Part shown: in pieces, positions 43,501 to 50,596 of the stretch
Layout: the number at the start of each line of letters is the position of its first letter
Numbering within the stretch: position 1 is the first letter of the stretch
Assembly (NCBI RefSeq): GCF_007994225.1
Contig: NZ_VLLL01000005.1
Span: 907,956-971,955 of the forward strand
Origin: Stackebrandtia albiflava
GTDB taxonomy: Bacteria; Actinomycetota; Actinomycetes; Mycobacteriales; Micromonosporaceae
Direction of reading: 5' to 3'
DNA length: 64,000 nt
The notes under the pieces: generated by a model
The model's database searches: none
The model's input: only the letters and a program-made list of their open reading frames with translations
Told to the model about the DNA's origin: nothing
Program-made: the position numbers and the translations under genes

Positions 43501-45960
43501 GTCGCCGGCCTGCGGAGAATGGCGGGTGAATACCGGGCTTCCCTGTTCATGACGGCCTTGGCGGCGTTCCAACTCCTGTTGTCCCACTACAGTGGGCAGA
43601 CCGACGTGGCGGTGGGGACGCCCATCGCCGGACGCAACCACGCGGACGTGGAACGCTTGGTCGGGATCTTCATCAACACTTTGGTCATGCGCGGCGACCT
43701 CGCCGGCGACCCGACGGTGGGTGAACTGGTCACGGCCACCCGGGACGCGGCGCTGGACGCATACGCACATCAGGACATGCCGTTCGAGCGCCTGGTCGAC
43801 CGGCTGGCGCCCGACCGCGACCTGTCGCGAAACCCGTTGGTCCAGGTGCTGTTCGCGGTGCAGAACGTGGCGAACCTGGAGAACTGGCGGCTGCGGGGGA
43901 CCACCGTCACCGCGCTGCCTCCGACCGTCACCACCGCCAAACTCGACATGTCGGTCTTCCTTACCGAGCGTGACGACGGCTCCGCCTCGGGCACGATCGT
44001 GTACGCCACCGACCTGTTCGACAGGTCCACCGTGGAGTCGTTCGCGACCCGGTACCGGGCCCTGGCCGCGTCGCTGGCAGAGGCCGGTCCCGAAACCCCG
44101 GTCAGCCGCCTGGCCCTGACCGAAGACTCCGAACGGCCGCTCGTGCCCGCCGACGCTGGCACCGGGGCCGACCATCCCGGCACCCACACGCTGCACCGGT
44201 TGGTGGAGGAGACCGCCGTGGTACACCCCGACCGGATCGCGGTGCGTTGTGGTGGGGTGTCACTGACGTATGCCGAACTCGACCGGGACGCGAACCGCCT
44301 CGCCCACCTGCTCCGCGAACGGGGCGCCCGCCCCGGGCGCCTGGTCGGGGTGTGCCTGGAACGCGGAGTCGAGGTGATCACGGCGATCCTCGGCGTGTTG
44401 AAGTCCGGCGCCGCGTACCTGCCGTTGGACCCCGACTACCCCGACGCCCGCCTGGCGTTCATGGTGTCGGACGCGTCGCCGTCGTTGTTGGTGACCACGT
44501 CCGGCATCGTGGAACGGTTCGCCGGAGTGGTGCCCACCGTGACCCTGGACGGTGACGCGGCGGAGATCGCGACACGGCCCGCCACGGCTCTCGACACCGC
44601 TGTCGGGCCCCACGACCTGGCGTACGTCGTCTACACCTCCGGTTCCACGGGGACCCCGAAGGGCGTCCTGATCGAGCACCTGGGCGTCGTAAACCACATC
44701 GCACACCTGCGGGACCACGTCCTCTCGGACCGGCGCCCCGAAGTGGTACTCCAGGCCGTCTCGCCGGCTTACGACGCCTCGGTCCGGGAGATCTTCTACC
44801 CGTTGAGTGTCGGCGCGACCGTGCAGGTCGTCCCGACCGGGATGGCCGACGTCGCGGAGTACGTGGCGGCGTTGGACCGATACGGGGTGCGGGTCGTCGT
44901 CAGCTGTGTGCCGAGCGTCCTCGGTGAGATCCTGCGCACCGCGCAGGGCGCGGGTGTCGGACTCGCCCTGGAGACGGTGCTCCTCAGTGGTGAGAGTCCC
45001 ACGGTCCTGACCGGTCGTGCCGACGCCGTGCGGGCGGCCGTCACCGAGGTCGTCAACCAGTACGGTCCCACGGAGACGACCCTGACCACCGTGTACCGGC
45101 GAGACCATCACATCGAGGACGGGAACCGGATCGGACGGCCGCTGGCGAACACCTCGGCGTACGTCGTCGACCGCTTCGGGAACCCGCTGCCCGCCGGAGT
45201 CCCCGGTGAACTGTTGATCGGTGGTGCCGGAGTGGCACGCGGTTATCTCAACCGGCCGGAACTCACCGCGGAGAGATTCGTCCCCAACCCGTTCGGGCCC
45301 GGAAGGCTGTACCGGACCGGTGATCGGGCCCGGTGGCTGCCGGACGGGGAGCTGGAGTTCCTCGGCCGTTTCGACGACCAGGTGAAGCTGCGCGGCAAGC
45401 GCGTCGAACCGGGCGAGATCGAGACGGTCATGCACGACCACCCGGCCGTGGCGAGGTCCGTCGTGGTCGTCCGCGAGGACACCCCCGGTGACCAGCGGCT
45501 CGTCGCCTACGTCGTGCCGGCACCGGGTGGCGACCTGACCGGACTCCGCGGTTTCCTGTCGGGCCGATTGCCGGAGTACCTGGTTCCGAACGTCTTCGTG
45601 GAGTTGGCCGAGTTGCCGACCACGGTGAGCCGCAAGGTGGACAGGGCCGCGTTGCCGGCTCCCGCGTACCGGCCGACCGACGGCGGTCGGCGCACGCCGC
45701 CGAGTTCACCCGCCGAGCGCATGATCGCCGGTATCTGGCGGCAGGTGCTCGAGGTGGACGACGTCGGGGTCCACGACGACTTCTTCGCCCTGGGAGGGCA
45801 TTCGTTGTCGGCGACTCGCGTGGTGTCCCGGCTGCGGCAGGACCTGGGCGTGGCCGTACCGGTCCGGACGTTGTTCGCCGCCCCGACCGTCGCCGAACTG
45901 GCGAAGGCCGTCGCCGAGCTGTTGCTGGCCCAGGTGAGTGAGAGGTTCGCCCGACACTGA
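34555..45960 (+). CDS. NRPS, four modules: A-T-C-A-T-C-A-T-C-A-T
   Basis: 3,801-residue synthetase. Approximate bases: A1 34690-36150, T1 36200-36420, C2 36470-37800, A2 37840-39330, T2 39370-39590, C3 39650-40980, A3 41000-42480, T3 42530-42750, C4 42810-44120, A4 44180-45660, T4 45700-45930. All T domains have GGHS; C domains have HHI(V/A)xDGWS. Hand-aligned pocket residues: A1 DLTKVGEVGK (Asn-like), A2 DAWMMGGTFK and A3 DAFLLGVTFK (aliphatic, A3 Ile/Val-like), A4 DARSLSQLTK (no match known to me). It starts with A, so this may be the initiating synthetase; no thioesterase. ATG 34555, with ATG 34609 possible. It is 43 bases behind the GOGAT-like gene, in one operon. Confidence 0.95.
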   Translation: MNHDISTASGAATHGRRRMSDTHTPGPASHHHHDGGAGPDLTASTVHRLVEERARAVPDAIAVVHGDLTLTYRQLDARADGLARRLRDTGVGRGTRVAVCLDHRPHTVVALLAVLKAGGAFVPLDPAYPAARKEFVLADTAAPVVVSSDDLADRIPAGDAVLISVDDATEAGSAPLPEVSADDPAYVIYTSGSTGEPKGVVLRHGGAVNYLRWCADAYPAHPGVTGTFLYSALTFDLTITALFLPLVQGSSITIPVVPPGGNPFQSTVEALVEGAAASFLKATPSHLELLVAQAEQAGRRLRVHTHVVGGEELTGALTARLLAVSDVPTTVVNEYGPTEATVGCANHRIDADTRFEPGGLPIGTPIANTEMYVVDADDRLVPDGTPGELLIGGVGVAAGYLNRPELTAERFVDNPFGPGRLYRSGDLAIRRPDGLFGFLGRIDDQIKLRGHRIEPGEIEAALLTHPAVTSATVTVREDVPGDRRLTAYLVAPAGFDTSGLRAALAATLPSHMLPAAFVVVDAIPLNANGKVDRDALPAPTADAGATTPGTVSDDPIEAGIAEIWRQVLGVAEVGVHDDFFELGGHSLLATRVVSRIRDEFGVEVPIGALFTSPTVARLAGLVSAAGDSEGGRIPTVPRDGGLPLSFAQQRLWFLDQLEPGGREYLIPFAFRVSGDFDVAAMESAVSALTARHEVLRTRYVAGDDGDPLQVVDPATQVTAAHIDAPDAAADTDTDRRHITELLAGQPPFDLAADRLLRLTVLRYSDTEHLVLIVMHHIVSDGWSAGILAAELGELYRAAVTGTAPHLPVLPVQYGDYAVWQRARLTDDVVGRQLEYWTERLAGLEPLELPTDRSRPPVRSGRGGAVRVTLPPEVVAGLRRTGARRGASLFMTGLAVFQLLMSRYTRQTDIAVGTPIAGRNHTDVENLIGFFVNTLVMRTDLSDDPTVGQLIDRVREHALAAYRHQDVPFEQVVAALAPERDRSRNPLAQVVFAFQNTEQPTLRRIPGATVSPSPVGNEHTKFDLTVFATERDGGLEVEFVYAADLFDESTVERMAGHFARLAAGVAHGDETPTAELDMTSPSERRRLLAWSGTHTDFPADAVVDELVARRAATRPDAVALVDGDVTWTYRDLDTRANRLAHLLRRAGCGHETPVGVQLPPGGDLVVTVLAILKAGGAYVPLDMGYPPARLEFMIRDTGAPLVVTGTAAPVSGLSDIPARLLSWEAVEAELAAQPETPPDRVTTAESLAYVIYTSGSTGTPKGVQVTHRNINRLTHGDYAPLAPGDTVAQISNTAFDAFTWECWATLTHGATLAILPRETVLSAAALATELRRRRVTALFMTAALFHQHLLERPDLFDGVRTVMFGGETVERSVVDRLVAREHGPGAVVNGYGPTETTTFALTHTVVPGRHADARTIPIGRPIADTDVYIVDATGRPVPVGVPGELWIGGAGVARGYHGRPELTAERFVDSPFGRGRVYRTGDLVKWLPDGHVEFLGRIDGQVKLRGHRIEPGEIEAAILRDRGVSACTVVVREDTPGDRRLVAYLVSDEGVDTAVLRDALRARIPEYMVPGAFVTVPAIPLTPNGKVDRRALPAPPARHEAADGFVAPRTPTEEAVAAAWRDVLHVTDVGVHDDFFASGGHSLSATRLVSRLNRDLAAGMTVAEVFAAPTVAGLAAAVDGRAGMNERTNGGIPVSPRHDAMPLSFAQQRLWFLDQLEPDDAEYLVPFGMRVSGVLDVAALEKAVTALVARHEVLRTRFAADANGDPVQVIDPPTPVTAVRVTARDADHALDILTDHSHRPFDLSADPMLRLTVVQSSETEYLVLIVMHHIAADGWSAGVLATELGRLYAAGTTGARPDLPTLPVQYADFAAWQRDHLTGDLLDRQLSYWTERLRGLEPLELPTDRPRPVVRSGNGDAVSFRLPHSTVEGLRRLTATHGTSLFMTTLAAFQLLLARYTRQTDIAVGTPMAGRNHADVEELVGFFVNTLVMRTDLSDRLTVAGLLEQVRRHALDAHTHQDLPFERLVDELAPRRDPSRNPLVQVLFALQNVADLENWSLPGLDVEAIPTLNHRTRFDLTMTMAEQDDGTVVGDLVYATDLFDRSTVERMAGHYVNLVASMVRDVDAHVDDLDMLSKTERRLVRTVWNDTGLAIPEDATVDGLVTARAAAAPAAVAVVDGDRRVTYGELETRANRLAHLLRDHGAGPETLVGVCLDRSADMVVSLLAILKAGAAYLPLDRDYPAARIEFMVADTAAPLVITDTALASRLPDTAARLLLLDTLGDELAEHPETPPDTMSTTDGLAYVIYTSGSTGTPKGVQVTHRNINRLVHNRYADVTASDVVAQVSNCSFDAYTFECWGALVNGATMAVIGKDTTLHAPALRGALERHGVSTMFLTSALFHQHLLEDPAIFSGLKTVLYGGEAIDRSTADRLVSGDDGPSVLMHVYGPTETTTFATAHRVTRDRHTATPTLPIGAPIANTTAHVVDAAFRPVGIGVPGELLIGGPGVARGYHGRPELTAEKFVDDPFGDGRVYRTGDLVKWLPDGQIEFLGRIDKQVKLRGFRIELGEVETAILTDPTVDTCTVVLREDTPGDKRLVAYLVSDRDVDTAALRVALKDRLPEYMIPSALVTLPALPLNANGKIDTAALPAADPDRPDPSVAYVEPDGPTENTVAAIWREVLRADRIGAHDDFFALGGHSLSATRVTSRLRTGHGVDLPVRTLFTSPTLREFAAAVDAADSVVAARIRRTGRDTPPPASFAQQRLWFLDQLGAGGGDWLVPFAMRVTGPLDVGALEAAVTELVTRHEILRTRFVADDRGEPVQIIDPPAQVVAETTDVSGLPADVAAEAARRAVDECAARPFDLAADRLLRLAVARVTRDEHLVLIVMHHIVSDGWSAGILADELDRCYAAALDGRPVSLPPLRVQYADFAAWQRRRRDGDDAARREEYWTRRLADLEPLELPTDRARPAERSGRGDAVTFSLPATTVAGLRRMAGEYRASLFMTALAAFQLLLSHYSGQTDVAVGTPIAGRNHADVERLVGIFINTLVMRGDLAGDPTVGELVTATRDAALDAYAHQDMPFERLVDRLAPDRDLSRNPLVQVLFAVQNVANLENWRLRGTTVTALPPTVTTAKLDMSVFLTERDDGSASGTIVYATDLFDRSTVESFATRYRALAASLAEAGPETPVSRLALTEDSERPLVPADAGTGADHPGTHTLHRLVEETAVVHPDRIAVRCGGVSLTYAELDRDANRLAHLLRERGARPGRLVGVCLERGVEVITAILGVLKSGAAYLPLDPDYPDARLAFMVSDASPSLLVTTSGIVERFAGVVPTVTLDGDAAEIATRPATALDTAVGPHDLAYVVYTSGSTGTPKGVLIEHLGVVNHIAHLRDHVLSDRRPEVVLQAVSPAYDASVREIFYPLSVGATVQVVPTGMADVAEYVAALDRYGVRVVVSCVPSVLGEILRTAQGAGVGLALETVLLSGESPTVLTGRADAVRAAVTEVVNQYGPTETTLTTVYRRDHHIEDGNRIGRPLANTSAYVVDRFGNPLPAGVPGELLIGGAGVARGYLNRPELTAERFVPNPFGPGRLYRTGDRARWLPDGELEFLGRFDDQVKLRGKRVEPGEIETVMHDHPAVARSVVVVREDTPGDQRLVAYVVPAPGGDLTGLRGFLSGRLPEYLVPNVFVELAELPTTVSRKVDRAALPAPAYRPTDGGRRTPPSSPAERMIAGIWRQVLEVDDVGVHDDFFALGGHSLSATRVVSRLRQDLGVAVPVRTLFAAPTVAELAKAVAELLLAQVSERFARH

Positions 45961-45979
45961 CCACGAACGAACCCACGTT

Positions 45980-46013
45980 ACCGCCGCCGAGCGCGCCAGT
46001 GCTCGGTGGCGGT
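45980..46013 (+). terminator. Terminator after plus-strand NRPS
   Basis: 13-bp stem with one mismatch (ACCGCCGCCGAGC / GCTCGGTGGCGGT), 8-base loop, 20 bases past the NRPS stop. Confidence 0.7.
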
Positions 46014-46590
46014 CGCGTTCCGCCATGGAACGGCGCGCCCGTGACGCCCCGGCGGTGGCGCGGCCCGACGGGTTCGCGGTCACCGCGGCCATGACCCGCC
46101 ACCCGACCCCTCGGCGATCTGCGGGTCTCCCGTCGGTCGCCGTGGGCGCAGTCGATCAGCCATAGTGGATGCGAGTCGGACTCCACCGCCGGTGTCATCA
46201 CCGGCGCAGCGCCGGGCCGGTCGATCGGCCGCCGGCCAACGGATGGTGGCCGTCGCCTGAGGAGTCGTCGGCATGGAACGCCTGCCGACTCCACGCGGCG
46301 GTTCCGGAACCTGTTACGCGGACTCACGGCCCTGCGGCGTGACGATGACGCCACCGCCGTCCGTCGCCTCGCAGCCACCGCGCGGGGACGCGGTGCGACG
46401 CGCCTCCCCACGTTCGATGGACACCGGAGGACCCGCCTCGCCGTCCACGACCGGTATGGGGAGCCATCGGCCGCCACCGTCCGGCGGCACCGGCCGGGTC
46501 GGCGCCACCCGCTCGTCGCCGCCGGGGCCGATCGGCGCACTGTGGACGGCCGTTGTGAGCGCTCGCACATCCGGGGCCGGGCACGACGAC
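46014..46590. other. Spacer between convergent NRPS genes
   Basis: About 580 bases. Open frames here lack ribosome-binding sites and read as Arg/Pro/Gly-rich non-coding translation. I see no gene, tRNA or mobile-element end. Confidence 0.6.
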
Positions 46591-46615
46591 GGGGACCGGC
46601 GATCGGCCGGTCCCC
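46591..46615 (-). terminator. Terminator after thioesterase NRPS
   Basis: Perfect 10-bp stem GGGGACCGGC / GCCGGTCCCC with a 5-base loop, 12 bases past the stop of the terminal NRPS gene. Confidence 0.75.
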
Positions 46616-46627
46616 GAGGAGATGTGG

Positions 46628-49600
46628 TCAGGCGGGGACGGGTTGTCGCCGCAACGCGGTGACGACCCGCGCCACCGACTCCGGATCGGTCACCATCCCC
46701 ATGTGCCCGGCGGGCACGTCGAGCAGGTCCAGGCCGCCGGGACAGTGCGCCCGCCAGTGGGCCACGTACCCGTCGTGATCGCCGCCGCCGGAGGTCGGGA
46801 CGACGGTGGGATCGCGATAGTCCCCGCCGACGACGAGCGTGGTGCGTGCCCGCGAGACCGCCGCCGAATACGTCTCCAGCGAACGTAGTTCGGCGGCCAG
46901 CACCCCGAACGGCAGGAACTCGTCGAGGTTCATCGCGGCCGGGTCGATCTCGGCGGCCACGGCCAGTTCCCGGAGCCGCCGCTCGATGTCCGCCCGTTCC
47001 GGTCCCCGTGCCCGTCGCCCACGACGCCACAACGCGTCCGCGGCCTCCCGGTTCCGGGCGTGGCCGGCGAAACGATCCCGCTCGGAGGGACCGGTCACGG
47101 CCGGTTCCAGGATCACGACCGTGGCCACGTCGTCGGGGCGGCGAGCCGCCATCTCGTGAACCACCACGCCTCCGGTGGACCAGCCCAGCAGGTGATAGGG
47201 GCCCTCGGGCTGTACCGCCTCGACCTCACGCCAGTACCGCCCGGCCATCGCCTCGATGCCGGTGATCGGGTCCTCGGTGCCGTCCAGGCCGGCGGCCTGG
47301 ATCCCGTAGACGCGGTGTGTGTCGGCCAGTTCCCGGGCCAGCGTCCGGTACGGGTGCACCCCTCCGCCGCCCGGGTGGACGCAGAACAGTATCGGCCGCT
47401 GGTCGCCGGAGTGCTCCGCCGACAGCGGTATCGCCAGTCCGGTGGGCGTCTGGCCGGCCCCGTCCAGCACGCGTGCCAGATCGGCCAGTACGGGATGCCG
47501 CATGACCGACTGCACGGTGGCGGGGAGGCCGCTCGCCTTCAGGCGCCCCGCCGTCGTGATGGCGGTGATGGAGTGGCCGCCGAGCGCGAAGAAGTCGTCT
47601 TCGGCGCCGACTCGGTCGACACCGAGCACGTCCGCCCACACCCGCGCCACGGTCCGTTCAGTATCGGTGCGGGGCGGACGGTGCACCGGACCCGGGCCGG
47701 TGCGGCGTCCGCTGGGCGCCGGCAGCGCCGCACGGTCGACCTTCCCGTTGGTGGTCAACGGAAGCACGTCGACGACGACGAAGTCAGACGGGATCATGTG
47801 ACCGGGCAGCCGCTCGGCGAGCCGCCCCCGGATCACGCCGGTGTCGGTGTCGCCGACCAGATACGCGACGATCCGCTTGTCACCGGGGACGTCTTCGCGC
47901 AGCATCGTGACGGCCGACGTCACACCAGGCTGGTCACGCAGGGCGGCGTCGATCTCGCCGAGTTCGATGCGGTATCCCCGCAGCTTCACCTGGTCGTCCA
48001 TGCGGCCGATGAACTCGATGCGGCCACCGGGGAGCCACCGCACGAGGTCACCGGTGTGGTAGACCCGGCCGGGGCCGAACGGATTCGGTGTGAAGCGTTC
48101 CCGGTTCAGTGCCGGGCGCCGGTGGTAACCGCGGGCGACGCAGACACCACCGAGCAGGGCCTCACCCGGCACTCCCACCGGTACGGGCCGGCCGGTCGGA
48201 TCCACCACGTACACGGAGGTGTTGTCGACGGCGCGGCCGCAGTCGACGGCGTGTCGGTTCAGGGACGTGTCGGCGGTGGTGGCGCTCATGACGTTGGCGA
48301 CCGAGCCCTCGGTGGCACCGTATTCGTTGGTGATGGTCACGTCGACGTCGCTGACGGCGATGATCCGGCGCGCGAGCGCCGACGTCAGCTCCTCGCCGCC
48401 GGCCACGATCGAGTGGATGCGCAGCCGTCGTCCCGTCTGTTCCGCCGCGGTCGTCAACAACTCCAGATGCGACGGCGTCGCCTTCAGGAAACTGGTGTCC
48501 GCGCCGTCGAGAAGTGCGTCCACCGTGGAGTCGAAGACGCCGTGGTGCCCGTCGTCGACGACCGGCACGACGATGGGAAGTCCCTGGATCAGGGGGAGGA
48601 AGAGTGCCGTGATGGTCAGGTCGAAGGTGATCGACGAGTACAGGAAGGTGCCGACGTCGCCCCGGGCCGGGTACGCGGTGTCGCACCAGTGTAGGTAGTT
48701 GACGACGCCGTGGTGTTCGAGCATGACGCCTTTGGGCCGTCCCGTGGAACCCGACGTGTAGATCACGTACGCCAGGTCGTGGGGCGAGGCGACGTCGCGG
48801 GGCGCGATATCGGGTTCTCCGGCGAGGATACCCGGCCAGTCGACGTCCAGCCGGATCTGCTCCGCCGCGGTGGCGGGAAGACGTTCGGCCACGTCCGTGG
48901 TGGTGATCAGCAGGGGTGCCTCGGTGTCGTCGAGCATGAACTCCAGCCGCGACGCCGGATACGCCGGATCCAACGGTACGAACGCGGCACCCGACTTCAA
49001 CACCGCGAGCAGGCTGACGACCGCGTCGAGGCCGTGGTCCAGGCACACTCCGATCAGGACGCCGGGCCGGGCGCCCGACGTTCGGAGCCGGTGGGCGAGC
49101 CGGTCGGCCCGGTCGTCGAGCTCCCGGAAGGTCAGCGAGGCGTTCCCGTGGCGGACGGCGACGGCGTCGGGTACGGCCCGGGCACGTTCCTCTATCAGCC
49201 GGTGGATCGTCTTGTCGCCGGGGAAGTCCGCCACCGCCGTGTTCCAGTCGTGCAGGACCCGCCGCCGCTCGGCCGCGTCCAGCATCGACACGTCGCCGAT
49301 CCGGTCGCCGTCGTCGGTGCCGACGATCGCCGCCAGCAGGTTGCGGAGGTGGCCCGCGATGCCCTCCACGGTAGACCGGTGGAACCGGCTGCGGTCGTAG
49401 ACGAGCTTGCCGGCCAGCCGGCGACCCGACCAGGCGACGACCGTCAACGGGTACCCGGTGCGTTCCTCACAGTGGACGAGCCTGCGGCGCAGGCCGTCGG
49501 GAGGGCCGGACTCCTCGCCCGACTCGGGGTAGTTCTCGAACACCAGGATGGATTCGAACAACGGTTCGCCTCTCGGTATCCCGCTCCACCGGTGGACGTC

Positions 49601-50596
49601 GACCAGGGCACTGTACTCGTACTGGCGCAGCTCCGCCTGTTGTCGCTGGATCTCCCGCAACCAGTCCGCCACCGGTGCGTCCTCGGCGACGTCGACCCTG
49701 ACCGGGAGCGTGTTGATGAACAGGCCGACCATCGACTCGATGTCGGGAAGTGCCGGAGTCCGACCGGAGACGGTCGATCCGAAGATGACACTCGGTTGCC
49801 GGGTGTACCGGCTGGTCAACAGTGCCCACGCGCCCTGTACCAGGGTGTTGACCGTGATCCGGTGGGCCTTGGCGAACGCGCGCGCCCGTTCCGACACCAC
49901 GTCGTCGCAGTCGAAGCGCACGACGTCGACGCCGGTCTGCCCGGTGTCGTCGCCGCCAGGGGTGGTGGCGGCACCGATCCCGTCGAGGTGCCTGCGCCAG
50001 AAGTCGCGGGCGTCGTCCCGTGACTGCGCCTCCAACCACTCGGCGTACCGCACGAAGGGCGCCGCCGGAGGCTCCGCCGGCGACTCGCCGGCCAGTTCGG
50101 CCCGGTAGAACCGGAACAGGTCGGCCAGCACCTGTTGGACGCTCCAGCCGTCCAACAGGAGGTGGTGGAAGGACCACAGGACGATCCGTCGCTCCTCGGC
50201 CGTGCGGATCACGGTGACCCGCAGCAGCGGTGCCGCCGTCAGGTCGAACCCGCGGTTCCAGTCCGCCTCGATCAGCGCGTCGAGCCGGTCGCGTTGTTCC
50301 GCGTCGGTCAGGTCACGCCAGTCGTGGCGGGCGAAGGGGAGCCGGGCACGACGCTGCACCACCTGCACGGGCCGGGAGACCCCCTCCCACACGAACGCGG
50401 TGCGCAGCACGGTGTGGCGGTCGATCACACGCTGCCAGGCGGTGCGGAAGTGCTCCTCGTGGAGGGGGCCGGTGAACTCCTCGACCATCTGCACGGTGTA
50501 GGGCCGTATGTCGTCGGTGTCCTCAAGTGAATGGAACAACATCCCGGTCTGTAGTGGCGTGAGCCGGTAGATGTCCTCGATGTTGGGTGCGCTCAC
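46628..50596 (-). CDS. Terminal NRPS module: C-A-T-TE
   Basis: 1,322 residues. C domain (50560-49270) opens with YRLTPLQTGMLFHS and has FHHLLLDGWS; following an E domain, it should accept a D-configured donor. A domain (49210-47720) pocket DLTKVGEVAK, Asn/Asp-like, with YGATEGS in place of the common YGPTET. T domain LGGHSIT near 47590. The thioesterase has GWSTGG (nucleophile Ser) and GHMGM (His) and releases the peptide by hydrolysis or cyclisation. The GTG start at 50596 overlaps the upstream NRPS stop in GTGA. Most of the A domain between 48276 and 48779 is identical in DNA to the upstream synthetase. Confidence 0.96.
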   Translation of the reverse strand: MSAPNIEDIYRLTPLQTGMLFHSLEDTDDIRPYTVQMVEEFTGPLHEEHFRTAWQRVIDRHTVLRTAFVWEGVSRPVQVVQRRARLPFARHDWRDLTDAEQRDRLDALIEADWNRGFDLTAAPLLRVTVIRTAEERRIVLWSFHHLLLDGWSVQQVLADLFRFYRAELAGESPAEPPAAPFVRYAEWLEAQSRDDARDFWRRHLDGIGAATTPGGDDTGQTGVDVVRFDCDDVVSERARAFAKAHRITVNTLVQGAWALLTSRYTRQPSVIFGSTVSGRTPALPDIESMVGLFINTLPVRVDVAEDAPVADWLREIQRQQAELRQYEYSALVDVHRWSGIPRGEPLFESILVFENYPESGEESGPPDGLRRRLVHCEERTGYPLTVVAWSGRRLAGKLVYDRSRFHRSTVEGIAGHLRNLLAAIVGTDDGDRIGDVSMLDAAERRRVLHDWNTAVADFPGDKTIHRLIEERARAVPDAVAVRHGNASLTFRELDDRADRLAHRLRTSGARPGVLIGVCLDHGLDAVVSLLAVLKSGAAFVPLDPAYPASRLEFMLDDTEAPLLITTTDVAERLPATAAEQIRLDVDWPGILAGEPDIAPRDVASPHDLAYVIYTSGSTGRPKGVMLEHHGVVNYLHWCDTAYPARGDVGTFLYSSITFDLTITALFLPLIQGLPIVVPVVDDGHHGVFDSTVDALLDGADTSFLKATPSHLELLTTAAEQTGRRLRIHSIVAGGEELTSALARRIIAVSDVDVTITNEYGATEGSVANVMSATTADTSLNRHAVDCGRAVDNTSVYVVDPTGRPVPVGVPGEALLGGVCVARGYHRRPALNRERFTPNPFGPGRVYHTGDLVRWLPGGRIEFIGRMDDQVKLRGYRIELGEIDAALRDQPGVTSAVTMLREDVPGDKRIVAYLVGDTDTGVIRGRLAERLPGHMIPSDFVVVDVLPLTTNGKVDRAALPAPSGRRTGPGPVHRPPRTDTERTVARVWADVLGVDRVGAEDDFFALGGHSITAITTAGRLKASGLPATVQSVMRHPVLADLARVLDGAGQTPTGLAIPLSAEHSGDQRPILFCVHPGGGGVHPYRTLARELADTHRVYGIQAAGLDGTEDPITGIEAMAGRYWREVEAVQPEGPYHLLGWSTGGVVVHEMAARRPDDVATVVILEPAVTGPSERDRFAGHARNREAADALWRRGRRARGPERADIERRLRELAVAAEIDPAAMNLDEFLPFGVLAAELRSLETYSAAVSRARTTLVVGGDYRDPTVVPTSGGGDHDGYVAHWRAHCPGGLDLLDVPAGHMGMVTDPESVARVVTALRRQPVPA
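48276..48779. repeat. 504-bp identical A-domain segment, copy 1
   Basis: Identical by direct reading to 52850-53353. It spans from the core A3 loop (TSGSTGRPKG) past the pocket residues to just beyond YGATEGS. Flanking A-domain DNA diverges sharply on both sides. Confidence 0.9.

Noticed and set aside
41374..44226. 950-codon minus-strand open frame inside the plus-strand NRPS
   Set aside because: Shadow of NRPS coding; no domain readable in it and no ribosome-binding site.
34555..45960. Reading the locus as a plain siderophore cluster
   Set aside because: No salicylate/DHB genes, ornithine hydroxylase or hydroxamate enzymes are in the window; the iron box is only before the exporter genes.
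46273..46662. 129-codon plus frame between the convergent NRPS genes
   Set aside because: Low-complexity Arg/Pro/Gly translation, no ribosome-binding site, runs over a terminator and into the thioesterase gene.
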